Below are positions 24,228-32,538 of a stretch of DNA of 64,000 bases, piece after piece. Under the pieces are notes generated by a model that was given only the letters and a program-made list of their open reading frames with translations, did no database searches and was not told the DNA's origin. The position numbers and the translations under genes were made by a program. The stretch is from NCBI RefSeq assembly GCF_009687865.1, contig NZ_BLAE01000045.1, positions 1 to 64,000 of the forward strand, written 5' to 3'. Origin of the DNA: Acrocarpospora macrocephala (GTDB taxonomy: Bacteria > Actinomycetota > Actinomycetes > Streptosporangiales > Streptosporangiaceae). Each line of letters begins with the position of its first letter. The first letter of the stretch is position 1.

Positions 24228-25457
24228 TTGGCGGAGAGGCTGCGCGTCGCGCTGCTGTCCTATCGCAGCAAGCCCACCTGCGGCGGCCAGGGGGTCTATC
24301 TCCGGCACATTAGCCGCGAACTCATCGCCCTGGGCCACCATGTCGAGGTCTTTTCCGGCCAGCCCTACCCGGAACTGGACGAGGGCGTCATCCTCAACAA
24401 GATCCCCAGCCTGGACCTGTACAACGACGCCGACCCCTTTCGCACCCCTCCGCTGAAGGAGTTCCGGGACTGGATCGACGTCCTGGAAGTCGCCACCATG
24501 TGGACCGCCGGATTCCCCGAGCCGCTCACCTTCAGCATCCGCGCCCACCGCGAGCTCAAGAAGCGGGTCGGCGACTTCGACGTCGTCCAGGACAACCAGA
24601 CCCTCGGGTACGGCGTGCTCGGCATCCAGAAGCTCTTCCCCGTGGTCGGCACCATCCACCACCCGATCAGCGTGGACCGCCGGATCGAGCTCAAAGCCGC
24701 GAAACGGTGGAAGAAGCTCTCCATGCGCCGCTGGTATGGCTTCGTCCGCATGCAGGCGAAGGTCGCCCCCCGCCTGAGCCCGATCCTCACGGTGAGCGAG
24801 TCCTCCCTGGCCGACATCCACCGCGACTTCAACGTGCCGCAGGCGAACATGCGCCTGATCCCGCTCGGCGTGGACACCCGCTTCTTCCATCCGCGCCCGC
24901 ACCTGCCCAAACGGCGCGGCTCGATCGTCGCCGTGGCCAGCGCGGACTCCCCCATGAAGGGAGTCGCCACGCTGCTGCACGCCGTCGCCAAGCTGGCCAC
25001 CGAGCGGGACGTGAACCTCACCGTGGTGAGCCGCCCCACGCCGGGCGGCTCGACCGAGAAGCTGGTCACCGAGCTGTCGTTGCAGGATCGGGTGCGGTTC
25101 GTGCACGGGATCTCCGACACCGAACTGGCCGAGCTGATCGCGACCTCCGAGATCTCGGTGGTGCCCTCCCTGTACGAGGGCTTCTCGTTGCCCGCCGTGG
25201 AGCACATGGCCTGCGGCACGCCCCTGGTGGCCTCCCGCACCGGCGCGCTGCCGGAAGTGGTCGGGGACGCCGCCGTACAGGTCGCGCCGGGTGACCCCGA
25301 AGAGCTGGCGGCGGTGCTCATGCGGCTGCACGACTCGCCCGAGGAGCGGGCGGCCGTGGGCCAGCGCGGCTACGACCGAGTGATGGAACGGTACGCCTGG
25401 CCGGTCGTCGCCCAGCGCACCGTCGAGGCCTACCGCGAGGCCATCTCCGCTCGTTGA
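24228..25457 (+). CDS. Glycosyltransferase family 4 (GT-B)
   Basis: About 409 residues. The GT-B N-domain has RVALLSYRSKPTCGGQGVYL (glycine loop) and HISRELIALGHHVEVFSG; the C-domain has IPLGVDTRFFHPRP, IVAVASADSPMKGVATLLHA and the nucleotide-sugar motif PSLYEGFSLPAVEHMACGTP. TTG 24228 with AAAGGGG upstream gives the canonical N-terminus; another TTG at 24189 would add 13 residues. It retains the anomeric configuration of an NDP-sugar donor. It forms a tight unit with the next two genes, and with GMD divergent a GDP-deoxyhexose donor is conceivable. Acceptor unknown. Confidence 0.92.
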   Translation: MAERLRVALLSYRSKPTCGGQGVYLRHISRELIALGHHVEVFSGQPYPELDEGVILNKIPSLDLYNDADPFRTPPLKEFRDWIDVLEVATMWTAGFPEPLTFSIRAHRELKKRVGDFDVVQDNQTLGYGVLGIQKLFPVVGTIHHPISVDRRIELKAAKRWKKLSMRRWYGFVRMQAKVAPRLSPILTVSESSLADIHRDFNVPQANMRLIPLGVDTRFFHPRPHLPKRRGSIVAVASADSPMKGVATLLHAVAKLATERDVNLTVVSRPTPGGSTEKLVTELSLQDRVRFVHGISDTELAELIATSEISVVPSLYEGFSLPAVEHMACGTPLVASRTGALPEVVGDAAVQVAPGDPEELAAVLMRLHDSPEERAAVGQRGYDRVMERYAWPVVAQRTVEAYREAISAR

Positions 25458-25479
25458 CACATCAATATGGAGGAATCAC

Positions 25480-26193
25480 GTGCTGACCGTCGACTTCGAC
25501 AAGCTGCCGGTGGGGCCGGGAGATCGTGTCCTGGACCTGGGCGCGGGCGGCGGCAGGCACGCCTTCGAAGTGCTGCGCCGGGGGGCCGACGTGGTGGCGT
25601 TCGACCAGGACGCGGGCGAGATGGAGAGCGTGGCCGCGATGTTCGCCGCCATGGACAAGGAAGGCGAGATCCCGGCCGGCGCGCGCGCGGAGACCGTGGT
25701 CGGGGACGCGCTGGACATGCCGTTCCCGGACGCGTACTTCGATCAGGTGATCGCCTCGGAGGTGCTGGAGCACATTCCGGATGACCTGGCGGCGATGCGG
25801 GAGATCGTCCGGGTGCTGAAGCCGGGCGGGCGGGTGGCGGTGACTGTGCCGAGCTTCCTGCCGGAGCGGGTGTGCTGGGCGCTGTCGGAGGACTACCACA
25901 CCGCCCCCGGGGGACATATCCGGATTTATACGTTGGCTGAGTTGCGGGCGAAGTTGAAGTCGTCCGGGCTTGAGGTCGGGGGGCATCATCACGCGCACGG
26001 GCTGCACACGCCGTACTGGTGGCTCAAGTGCGCGGTCGGGGTGAACGATGATCAGCATCCGCTGGCGAAGGCGTACCACGAGTTGCTGGTGTGGGACATC
26101 ATGAAGCGGCCCGCGGTGACCCGGATCGCGGAGGCCGTGCTCAATCCGCTGATCGGTAAGAGTGTGGTGGTCTACGGCCGGAAACCCGCATGA
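25480..26193 (+). CDS. Class I SAM-dependent methyltransferase (UbiE-like)
   Basis: 237 residues. Motif I DRVLDLGAGGGRHAFEVLRR, motif II Asp in VVAFDQDAGEM, motif III/IV VVGDALDMPFPDAYFDQVIA and post-motif EVLEHIPDDLAAMREIVRVLKPGGRVAVTVPS are intact. The C-terminal region (EDYHTAPGGHIRIYTLAELR, HHHAHGLHTPYWWLKC) is characteristic of small-molecule or glycan methyltransferases. GTG 25480 has GGAGG at good spacing. The stop overlaps the next ATG by 4 bp. It is 22 bp behind the glycosyltransferase, so it likely methylates the glycosyltransferase product or its acceptor. Confidence 0.9.
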   Translation: MLTVDFDKLPVGPGDRVLDLGAGGGRHAFEVLRRGADVVAFDQDAGEMESVAAMFAAMDKEGEIPAGARAETVVGDALDMPFPDAYFDQVIASEVLEHIPDDLAAMREIVRVLKPGGRVAVTVPSFLPERVCWALSEDYHTAPGGHIRIYTLAELRAKLKSSGLEVGGHHHAHGLHTPYWWLKCAVGVNDDQHPLAKAYHELLVWDIMKRPAVTRIAEAVLNPLIGKSVVVYGRKPA

Positions 26194-27251
26194 TCCCGGC
26201 CGTACCCGGCGTGATCAGCGCTGAGCAGGTGCGGCGGACGGCGGAGAGCATCGCGGCCGTCCAGGACGCCGACGGCGGCATCCCGTGGCCTGAAGGCCAC
26301 GTGGACGCCTGGAATCACGTGGAATGCCTGATGGCGCTCACCGTCGCGGGCCTGCGGGCCCCGGCCAGGAAAGGCTTCGACTGGCTGGTACGGCACCAGC
26401 GCCCGGACGGCTCGTGGCCGATGAAACTCCGCGACGGGGTCGCCCTGGAGGCGGGCGGCGAGTCCAACCACGCCGCGTACGTGGCGGTCGGGGTCTGGCA
26501 CGACCTGCTGGTGACCGGCGACGAGACGTTCGCGCGCACGATGTGGCCGGTGGTCGCCGGCGCGCTGGATTTCGTGGTCGGCTTACAGACCCGCCGCGGC
26601 GAAATCGTCTGGGAACGCGACATACACGGAAATCCTGCGCCATACGCGTTGCTGACCGGTTGTTCGTCGGTCTACCAGGGCCTGCGCTGCGGCGTCGCCC
26701 TGGCCGAACGGCTGGACGACCCGCGCCCCGAATGGGAACTGGCCGCCGACCACCTCGGCCACGTCCTGCGCGAACACCCCGAAGCCTTCACCGACAAAAG
26801 CCGATTTTCCATGGACTGGTATTACCCCGTGCTCGGCGGCGCGGTCCGCGGCTCCCAGGCCCATCAGCGCATCGACGACGAATGGGGCGTCTTCGTGGCG
26901 CCCGGCCTGGGCATCCTCTGCGTCTCCGACCAGCCGTGGGTGACGGGCGCGGAGTCCTGCGAACTCGTGCTGGCCCTGGACGCCCTCGGCGACCGCGACC
27001 GAGCCCTGGAACTCTTCGCCGACATGCAGCACTTACGCCACGACGACGGCTCCTACTGGACCGGCTGGCAATTCGTCAACGAGAAGCACTTCCCCCACGA
27101 ACGTTCGGCGTACACGGCCGCGGCGGTCATCCTCGCCGCCGACGCCCTCTCGAACTCCACTGGCGGCGCCTCCATCTTCCGCAACGCGGGCCAGCACGCC
27201 GCCGACCGCGCCCCCACCGGCTGCGGCTGCCAGCAGGTGGCCAGCCTCTAA
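26190..27251 (+). CDS. Alpha/alpha-barrel (prenyltransferase/six-hairpin-like) protein of the GT-MT cluster
   Basis: 353 residues. Repeated helical hairpins with QDADGGIPWPEGHVDAWNHV, FDWLVRHQRPDGSWPMKL and FADMQHLRHDDGSYWTGWQF resemble the DGS/QW-like repeats of prenyltransferase/squalene-cyclase toroids and six-hairpin glycosidases. NHVECLMAL, NHAAYVAV and WYYPVLGGAV contribute conserved polar residues inside the barrel. The C-terminus ends GCGCQQVASL, an unusual Cys pair. The classical DxDD of squalene cyclases is absent, so terpene cyclisation is not supported. It overlaps the methyltransferase stop (ATGA). A role in lipid-linked glycan processing is inference. Confidence 0.7.
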   Translation: MIPAVPGVISAEQVRRTAESIAAVQDADGGIPWPEGHVDAWNHVECLMALTVAGLRAPARKGFDWLVRHQRPDGSWPMKLRDGVALEAGGESNHAAYVAVGVWHDLLVTGDETFARTMWPVVAGALDFVVGLQTRRGEIVWERDIHGNPAPYALLTGCSSVYQGLRCGVALAERLDDPRPEWELAADHLGHVLREHPEAFTDKSRFSMDWYYPVLGGAVRGSQAHQRIDDEWGVFVAPGLGILCVSDQPWVTGAESCELVLALDALGDRDRALELFADMQHLRHDDGSYWTGWQFVNEKHFPHERSAYTAAAVILAADALSNSTGGASIFRNAGQHAADRAPTGCGCQQVASL

Positions 27252-27895
27252 GCGAGGAGATCGGGAATACCCGCCACGCTCGGCAGCAGATGCGTGTGCG
27301 GAGCCCCGGCCAGGGTGGCGGCGTCCTGCCCGCCGGTGAGCACGCCGACGACGATTCCCGCCCCCGCGTTGCTCCCAGCCTCAAGATCCCGCGTCGTGTC
27401 CCCCGCCGTCAGGACCCGCCGCACATCGTGCACCCCGGTGGCCTCCATCGCCCGGAAGATCATGTACGGCGCCGGGCGCCCGGCCGGAACATCGTCCACG
27501 CAGATGACGGCATCAAGCACATCCTTATCCCAGCCGACGGACGCCAGCAGCCCTTCCGTGACATCCCTATCGAAACCAGTCGTCAACGCGACTTTGATCC
27601 CATCAGCCCGAAGACTCGCGATCGCTTCGGGCACACCGGGCAGCGGACTCGGCGGACGTTCGGCGTAGAGGGCGTCCAGGCGTGCCCGGAAGTCCGCATA
27701 AACCGTCTCCACTTGCTCGCCGGAACCGAGCAGAGCGGCGATGGCCTCCCGCTTGTCGGCCCCCATCCAGCGTTCGATGTCCGCCGGCGCGGGATCGCCA
27801 CCGGCGGCACGCACGGCCTCGGCCAGCGCGACGTAGACGGAGCCGTGCTCCTCGATGGTGGTGCCGGCGATGTCGAGGACGACGAGTTCGATCAT
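27248..27895 (-). CDS. Phosphonatase-like HAD hydrolase
   Basis: 215 residues. HAD motif I LVVLDIAGTTIEEHGSVYVA keeps the nucleophile Asp8 but has Ala where most have a second Asp, as in PhnX-like enzymes. The cap has RWMGADKREAIAALLG; motif II is VALTTGFD; motifs III/IV are GRPAPYMIF and VLTAGDTTRDLEAGSNAGAG. This matches the PhnX-like family (TIGR03351) that travels with phosphonate transporters and TIGR03364 oxidases. It would cleave phosphonoacetaldehyde or a close relative to an aldehyde and phosphate. The start overlaps the GntR stop by 4 bp. Confidence 0.88.
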   Translation of the reverse strand: MIELVVLDIAGTTIEEHGSVYVALAEAVRAAGGDPAPADIERWMGADKREAIAALLGSGEQVETVYADFRARLDALYAERPPSPLPGVPEAIASLRADGIKVALTTGFDRDVTEGLLASVGWDKDVLDAVICVDDVPAGRPAPYMIFRAMEATGVHDVRRVLTAGDTTRDLEAGSNAGAGIVVGVLTGGQDAATLAGAPHTHLLPSVAGIPDLLA

Positions 27896-28656
27896 GAGAC
27901 GAGTCCTTGGGTGCGCAGCAGGGCGGGGCGAGCCGCCTGCTGGGAGTTCTCGATGGTGAAGGAGACGATGTCGGGGCGGTAACGGTCGTCGGAGTATTCG
28001 AGGGGTTCACCGGCGGTCGTGGAGGTGTGGCGTCGCTCGCGCAGCAGGGCCGCGCCCGGCGGGATCTCCAGGAGCTCCGAGTCGGTCGCGTCGGCGTTGA
28101 CGGCGTCGAAGACGTGCCGGCCGCGGGCCAGGTCGACGCCCTGACCGCTGAGGAAGGCGAAGATCGAGCCCGAGTCGCAGTCATGGTCGAAGAGCAGGCG
28201 GCCCACCGACCAGATGAACGTGGTGCGCTCGATCATGGCGGGGGTCCCGTCGAGGGAACGCAGGCGGAGCAGCTCGACCACCGGTTCGCCCTCCGAGACG
28301 CGCAGGGCCTCGGCAGCCTCGGGGGACGCGGGGCGTCTGGCGATCTCCAGAGTGCGCTGGCCCGGGGTGCGGCCCAGATCGTGCGCCCAGCGGGAGAAGG
28401 AGAGGAATGTCTCGAAGGGCTGGGTTACCGCTTGTGAGCGGACCACCGGGGGTTTGCCCTGCCCGCCGCCGATGATGCCTTCCGCGCGCAGGGCGGCGAG
28501 CGCTTGCCGTACCGGGCCTCGGGAGGCGCCCCACTGCTCGCACAGCTGGGACTCCGACGGGAGCGCCGCGCCGACCGGGAGGCGACCCGAGGCGATCTGG
28601 TGGCGGATCTCGGCGGCGATGCGCTCGTACAGGGGCCGGTCCATGTCACTTGACAT
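27892..28656 (-). CDS. GntR/HutC-family regulator with UTRA domain, probable phosphonate regulator
   Basis: About 254 residues. Winged HTH PLYERIAAEIRHQIASGRLP, then LPSESQLCEQWGASRGPVRQALAALRAEG; UTRA effector domain EGEPVVELLRLRSLDGTPAM, ERTTFIWSVGRLLFDHD and PPGAALLRERRHTSTTAGEP. ATG 28656 (MSSDMDRPLY) lies within a perfect ATGTCA-CT-TGACAT palindrome; ATG 28644 or 28674 are alternatives, and none has a strong ribosome-binding site, so the mRNA may be leaderless. It is divergent from the FAD oxidase and likely represses both directions until a phosphonate binds. Confidence 0.88.
   Translation of the reverse strand: MSSDMDRPLYERIAAEIRHQIASGRLPVGAALPSESQLCEQWGASRGPVRQALAALRAEGIIGGGQGKPPVVRSQAVTQPFETFLSFSRWAHDLGRTPGQRTLEIARRPASPEAAEALRVSEGEPVVELLRLRSLDGTPAMIERTTFIWSVGRLLFDHDCDSGSIFAFLSGQGVDLARGRHVFDAVNADATDSELLEIPPGAALLRERRHTSTTAGEPLEYSDDRYRPDIVSFTIENSQQAARPALLRTQGLVS
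28643..28656. promoter_or_regulatory. Autoregulatory palindrome ATGTCA-CT-TGACAT at the UTRA-GntR start
   Basis: Perfect 6-bp arms with a 2-bp spacer overlap two candidate start codons of the regulator. Further TGACA half-sites occur at 28698-28702 and TGACAT at 28720-28725 in the 120-bp divergent region. Confidence 0.55.
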
Positions 28657-28769
28657 TACAGGTGGCCAGGTCATGCCCGGAAGGTATCCGCGCGGGGTGA
28701 CAGGCAGGGAAACATGCAGTGACATATGCCCACGCTGTGTTGACGATGCCGCGGGCAGCACCGCACCGT

Positions 28770-28785
28770 ACTTGTCATGATAAGT
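28770..28785. promoter_or_regulatory. Near-palindrome over the FAD-oxidase start codon
   Basis: ACTTGTCATGATAAGT is symmetric around CATG with one mismatched pair. It contains the ATG at 28777, and no Shine-Dalgarno sequence is visible before it. It shares a TGTCA element with the palindrome at 28643-28656 and could be a second operator of the same regulator. Confidence 0.4.
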
Positions 28786-29892
28786 TCTCTCGGCTCGGCC
28801 GATCTGGTGGTCGTCGGGGCGGGGATCGTGGGGCTCGCGCACGCGGTGGACGCCGTCGCGCGCGGGCTCTCGGTCGCCGTCGTGGAGCGTGACGGCCACG
28901 CGACCGGCGCCTCGGTGCGCAACTTCGGGCACGGCTGCGTCACCGCGCAGTCCGGCGAGGCCCTGGAGTACGCGCTGGACGCCAGGACCGCCTGGCTCAA
29001 GCTGGCGAAGGAGGCCGGATTCTGGCTGCGCGACACCGGAACCGTCCTCATCGCCAGGGCCGAGGACGAACTGGCCGTACTGGCGGAGTTCCAGGCCGAG
29101 CGCGGCGACCAGGTCGTACTCCTGAGCCGGGACGAGGTGACCGCCCGGGTGCCCGCCGGACCCGGCGTCGCCGGTGGCGCGTGGTTCCCGCTGGATCTGC
29201 GCGTGGACGCCCGCGAGGCGGCGCACGCCCTCGCCTCCTGGCTGGCCGCCCAGGGCGTGCGCTTCCACTGGAACACGACCGTGCACACGATCGAACCCGG
29301 CCTGATCGGCACCAGCCGGGGCCGGATCACCGCCGGGAAGACGGTGGTCGCGGTCGGCCACGACGTCGACCGGCACTTCCCCGGCCTGGCCGAGGACAAC
29401 GGCGTGCGCCGGTGCGCCCTGCACATGCTCCGCGTCGCCGACCCGCACCGGCGCGAGATCGACCCGGCCGTGCTGACCGGATTCTCGATGTTGCGCTACG
29501 ACGGCTTCGCGGCCTGCCCGAGCCTGCCCGCCGTCCAGGCCAGGCTCACGGCCGAGAGTTCACCGCTGGTCGAGATCGGGATGAACCTCATGTTCACCCA
29601 GCGGCCGGACGGCGATCTCACCATCGGGGACACCCACGCCTACGCCACCACGCTCGACCCGTTCAACGCCGACGAACTCGACCGGCACATCCTCGCCGAG
29701 ACCGCCCGGCTGCTCGGCGTCCCCCGCCTGACCGTGCGCGAACGCTGGCGCGGCGTCTACGCCGCCGCAGAACGCCCCTTCCTCAACGCCTCCCCGATGC
29801 CCGGCGTCCGCGTGGTCGCGGTCACCTCCGGCATCGGCATGACCACGGCGCTCGGCCTGGCCCCGCGCGTCCTGGACGACCTTCTCGAGTAG
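28777..29892 (+). CDS. FAD-dependent amine oxidoreductase of phosphonate clusters (TIGR03364/HpnW-like)
   Basis: 371 residues, DAO fold. N-terminal FAD dinucleotide motif ADLVVVGAGIVGLAHAVDAV with VAVVERDGHATGASVRNFGH; middle ARVPAGPGVAGGAWFPLDLR and VDAREAAHALASWLA; C-terminal GVYAAAERPFLNASPMPGVR, VTSGIGMTTALGLAPRVL. Members of this family occur beside PhnX-like hydrolases and Phn transporters and are linked to oxidation of (N-alkyl) aminoethylphosphonates to phosphonoacetaldehyde. The neighbour set here is exactly that. The substrate is inferred from context. Confidence 0.85.
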   Translation: MISSLGSADLVVVGAGIVGLAHAVDAVARGLSVAVVERDGHATGASVRNFGHGCVTAQSGEALEYALDARTAWLKLAKEAGFWLRDTGTVLIARAEDELAVLAEFQAERGDQVVLLSRDEVTARVPAGPGVAGGAWFPLDLRVDAREAAHALASWLAAQGVRFHWNTTVHTIEPGLIGTSRGRITAGKTVVAVGHDVDRHFPGLAEDNGVRRCALHMLRVADPHRREIDPAVLTGFSMLRYDGFAACPSLPAVQARLTAESSPLVEIGMNLMFTQRPDGDLTIGDTHAYATTLDPFNADELDRHILAETARLLGVPRLTVRERWRGVYAAAERPFLNASPMPGVRVVAVTSGIGMTTALGLAPRVLDDLLE

Positions 29893-29902
29893 GAGCCCTG
29901 AC

Positions 29903-30387
29903 ATGAACACCCGACGACTCATCGCCGCCGCGGCGCTCACCTTGTTCGCCGCCGCCTGTGGCGGAACCGACGATACGGCCACCGGCGCGAGCGCCACCTG
30001 CCCCAACGGCAAGATCCGCTTCGGCGTGGAGCCGTACGAGGATCCGGCCAAACGCTCGCCAACGGCAAGGTGGAGGCGGCCGAGATCAACAGCCAGCAGC
30101 TGGCGAGCGCGCAGGCCGAGGGCAGCTTCGACGCCTCCAAGTTCCGGCAGATCTGGACCTCCGACCCGATCCCGAACGACCCGATCACCGTCTCCGGCAA
30201 GCTCGACCAGGCCTTCCGCGACGCCGTCGCCCAAGCGCTGCTCAAGCTCAAGCCCGCCGACATCGAGAAGGTCGGCGCCTTCCTGGACGTGACCCCGCCG
30301 GGGCCGATGATCGCGGTCACCAGCGAGACGTACCAGCCGCTCTTCGACCTGGCCACCGCGCTCGGCCTGACCGAGAAGGACGTGTAA
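29903..30387 (+). pseudogene. phnD: Phosphonate ABC transporter substrate-binding protein gene with internal deletion and frameshift
   Basis: The 5' part encodes a lipoprotein start (LTLFAAACGGTDDTA) and KIRFGVEPYEDPAK, the normal beginning of a PhnD-like protein. At about 30053-30058 the sequence jumps to the other end of the family: in the +1 frame from there it reads LANGKVEAAEINSQQLASAQ, then FDASKFRQIWTSDPIPNDPI and the proper C-terminus. Roughly 150-160 residues, both hinge regions and most of the binding cleft, are missing, and the join is out of frame. The frame opened at 29903 therefore ends in nonsense. The rest of the transporter is intact but lacks its receptor. Confidence 0.85.
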
Positions 30388-30389
30388 CC

Positions 30390-31100
30390 ATGTCCGAGGC
30401 CGCACTCGTGATCAGAGGACTGCGCAAGTCCTACTCCGGCCGCCAGGTCCTCGACTCGCTCGACCTGGACGTGCGTTCGGGGGAGCTGGTGGCGCTGCTG
30501 GGCGCCAACGGATGCGGCAAATCGACCGCGCTGCGCTGCGCCGTCGGCCTCGAAACCCCCGACGGCGGCACGGTACGGGTGGACGGCCGCCCGGCGATGG
30601 TCTTCCAGCAGATCCATCTGGTACGGCGCCGCAGCGCGATCGACAACGTCTGCGCCGGGGCGCTCGGGCGGCTGCCCCTGCGCCGTTCGCTGACGCCCGC
30701 CCTGTTCCCCCGGGAGCTGCGCGAGGAGGCGATGGCCTGCCTGGACCGGGTCGGCCTGGCGGACCGGGCCGCCGAGCGGGCCGGGCGGCTGTCCGGCGGC
30801 CAGCAGCAGCGGGTGGCGATCGCGCGGGCGCTCTGCCAGCGGGCCAACGTGGTGCTGGCCGACGAGCCGGTCTCGGCCCTGGACCCGTCCGCGGCGGAGC
30901 AGGTCGTCGCCCTGCTGGCCGACCTGGCCCACCAGCGCGGCCTCGCGGTCGGGGCGGTCCTGCACCAGCCCGCCCTGGCCAGGCGGCACGCGGACCGCAT
31001 CGTCGGCATGGTGGCGGGGCGGGTCGTGCTCGACTCCCCCGCCGTCGCGGTCGGCGACGCCGACGTGGACGCGCTCTACCTGCCCGCGGTCACGCGATGA
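30390..31100 (+). CDS. phnC: Phosphonate ABC transporter ATP-binding protein
   Basis: 236 residues. Walker A LGANGCGKSTALRCAVGLE, Q-loop MVFQQIHLVRRRSAIDNVCAG (the VRRRS.xxNV pattern is typical of PhnC), signature [19 protein letters not shown], Walker B VVLADEPVSALDPSAAE and switch His in GAVLHQPALA. The insert GALGRLPLRRSLTPALFP is also PhnC-like. It starts 2 bp after the stop of the broken binding-protein gene and overlaps the permease by 4 bp. Energises import of a phosphonate (or phosphite). Confidence 0.92.
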   Translation: MSEAALVIRGLRKSYSGRQVLDSLDLDVRSGELVALLGANGCGKSTALRCAVGLETPDGGTVRVDGRPAMVFQQIHLVRRRSAIDNVCAGALGRLPLRRSLTPALFPRELREEAMACLDRVGLADRAAERAGRLSGGQQQRVAIARALCQRANVVLADEPVSALDPSAAEQVVALLADLAHQRGLAVGAVLHQPALARRHADRIVGMVAGRVVLDSPAVAVGDADVDALYLPAVTR

Positions 31101-31879
31101 AACCGCCGCGCCGGAAAGGACCTTCGGCGCTCGCAGTGGGCGTGACCGTCGTGGTGGTCGTCGCGCACGTGCTGGCCTGGCGGGCGACCGAGTTCTCGCC
31201 CGCCGCGCTGGTCCGCGGCTGGGAGGGCATGGCCGACTTCCTCGGCCAGGCGTTCCCGCCCGATCTGTCGTGGCGGGTGCTTGGGCCGAGCCTGGACGCG
31301 GCCCTGGTGACGCTCTACATCGGCCTGCTCGGCACCACGCTCTCGGTTCCGTTCGCGCTCGGCCTGGCCTTGCTGGCGGCCAGGACGACGACCCCGGGCC
31401 GCTGGACCTACCAGGCCGCGCGCTCGCTCCTGTCGTTCCTGCGCGCGGTCCCCGACGTGGTGTTCGCGCTGATCTTCGTCACCGCCGTGGGCCTCGGGCC
31501 GTTCGCCGGCGTGCTCGCGCTGATCTTCCACAACACCGGCGTGATGGGGAAGTTGTGGGCGGAGGCGATGGAGGAGATCGACCTGGGCCCACGCGACGCG
31601 CTCCGCGTCAGCGGCGCCTCCGGGATCCAGACCGCCGCGCACGCGGTGCTCCCGGCCGTCGTCCCCCAGTTCGTCGGCCTGCTGCTCTACCGTTTCGACG
31701 TCAATGTGCGCGCGTCGCTCGTGCTCGGCCTGGTCGGGGCGGGCGGCATCGGCTTCCTGATCAACCAGTCGATCAAGCTGTTCCGGTTCGACGAGATGGC
31801 GACTCACATCCTCGTCGTCCTGGTGCTGGTCGTCGCCGTGGACCAGCTGTCCGCGTTCGTACGGCGCGGGCTCACCTGA
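31097..31879 (+). CDS. phnE: Phosphonate ABC transporter permease
   Basis: 260 residues with about six TM helices: SALAVGVTVVVVVAHVLAWR, VTLYIGLLGTTLSVPFALGL, AVPDVVFALIFVTAVGLGPF, FAGVLALIFHNTGVMGKLWA and ILVVLVLVVAVDQLSAFVRR. The binding-protein-dependent transport EAA-like loop is EAMEEIDLGPRDALRVSGAS. Length and sequence fit PhnE. It is coupled to PhnC by ATGA. With the receptor gene broken, transport through this permease is doubtful. Confidence 0.9.
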   Translation: MKPPRRKGPSALAVGVTVVVVVAHVLAWRATEFSPAALVRGWEGMADFLGQAFPPDLSWRVLGPSLDAALVTLYIGLLGTTLSVPFALGLALLAARTTTPGRWTYQAARSLLSFLRAVPDVVFALIFVTAVGLGPFAGVLALIFHNTGVMGKLWAEAMEEIDLGPRDALRVSGASGIQTAAHAVLPAVVPQFVGLLLYRFDVNVRASLVLGLVGAGGIGFLINQSIKLFRFDEMATHILVVLVLVVAVDQLSAFVRRGLT

Positions 31880-32504
31880 CCACACGTTCCAGCGCGCGCA
31901 GCGACCCCTCGATCCGGACCTCGACGAAGTCCCCCGAGCTCAGCGCACGCTGGTAGACCCGGTAAGGCGCCTGCCCCCCATCATCCGGGTTCGGATAGAT
32001 GTCATGAAATATCAGGACACCGCCGGGCAGGACGTGCGGGGACCAGCCCTCGTAGTCGCGGGTGACCGGATCGTCCGAATGGCCGCCGTCGATGAACAGG
32101 AGGGCCAGCGGCGTGTTCCAGTATCGGGACACGGTCGCGGACGCCCCGACGACGGCGATCACCTGATCCTCCAGCCCGGCGGCGGCGATCGCCTGGCGGA
32201 AGAAGGGAAGGGAGTCCATCTTCCCGACACGCGGATCCATCAGCGCCGGATCATGATGAGCCCACCCGGGCTGGATCTCCTCAGAACCCCGATGGTGATC
32301 GACGGTGAACAGCACGGAACCCGCCAACCGGGCCGCCGCGCCCAGGTAGATGGCCGACTTCCCGCAGTACGTACCGATCTCACAGAGCGGACCCAGCGGA
32401 GCGTAGGCACAGCCGATCTCGAACAGAGCCTGGCCTTCGGCGGAAGGCATGAAACCCTTGGCGTGTTCGGCCGCGAAGCGGAGGTCCGGGGGCATTACGG
32501 TCAC
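31872..32504 (-). CDS. Class I SAM-dependent methyltransferase (Methyltransf_24/cephalosporin-hydroxylase-like)
   Basis: 210 residues. LCEIGTYCGKSAIYLGAAAR (motif I), VLFTVDHHRGSEEIQPGW (acidic motif II with DHHRG), ALLFIDGGHSDDPVTRDYEG (motif IV with metal-type Asp/His) and GGVLIFHDIYPNPDDGGQ. This pattern belongs to the Methyltransf_24/O-methyltransferase fold group. GTG 32504 or ATG 32495 may be the start. It overlaps the PhnE stop convergently by 8 bp. Substrate unknown. Confidence 0.82.
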   Translation of the reverse strand: MTVMPPDLRFAAEHAKGFMPSAEGQALFEIGCAYAPLGPLCEIGTYCGKSAIYLGAAARLAGSVLFTVDHHRGSEEIQPGWAHHDPALMDPRVGKMDSLPFFRQAIAAAGLEDQVIAVVGASATVSRYWNTPLALLFIDGGHSDDPVTRDYEGWSPHVLPGGVLIFHDIYPNPDDGGQAPYRVYQRALSSGDFVEVRIEGSLRALERVVR

Positions 32505-32538
32505 CGGGGAACACTACCGGACCCCTTGTCGGCAGTTC

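Noticed and set aside
26190..27251. Squalene-hopene cyclase or prenyltransferase assignment
   Set aside because: Repeat motifs are similar, but the DxDD/DxD catalytic residues, full QW repeats and expected length (over 600 residues for cyclases) are absent.
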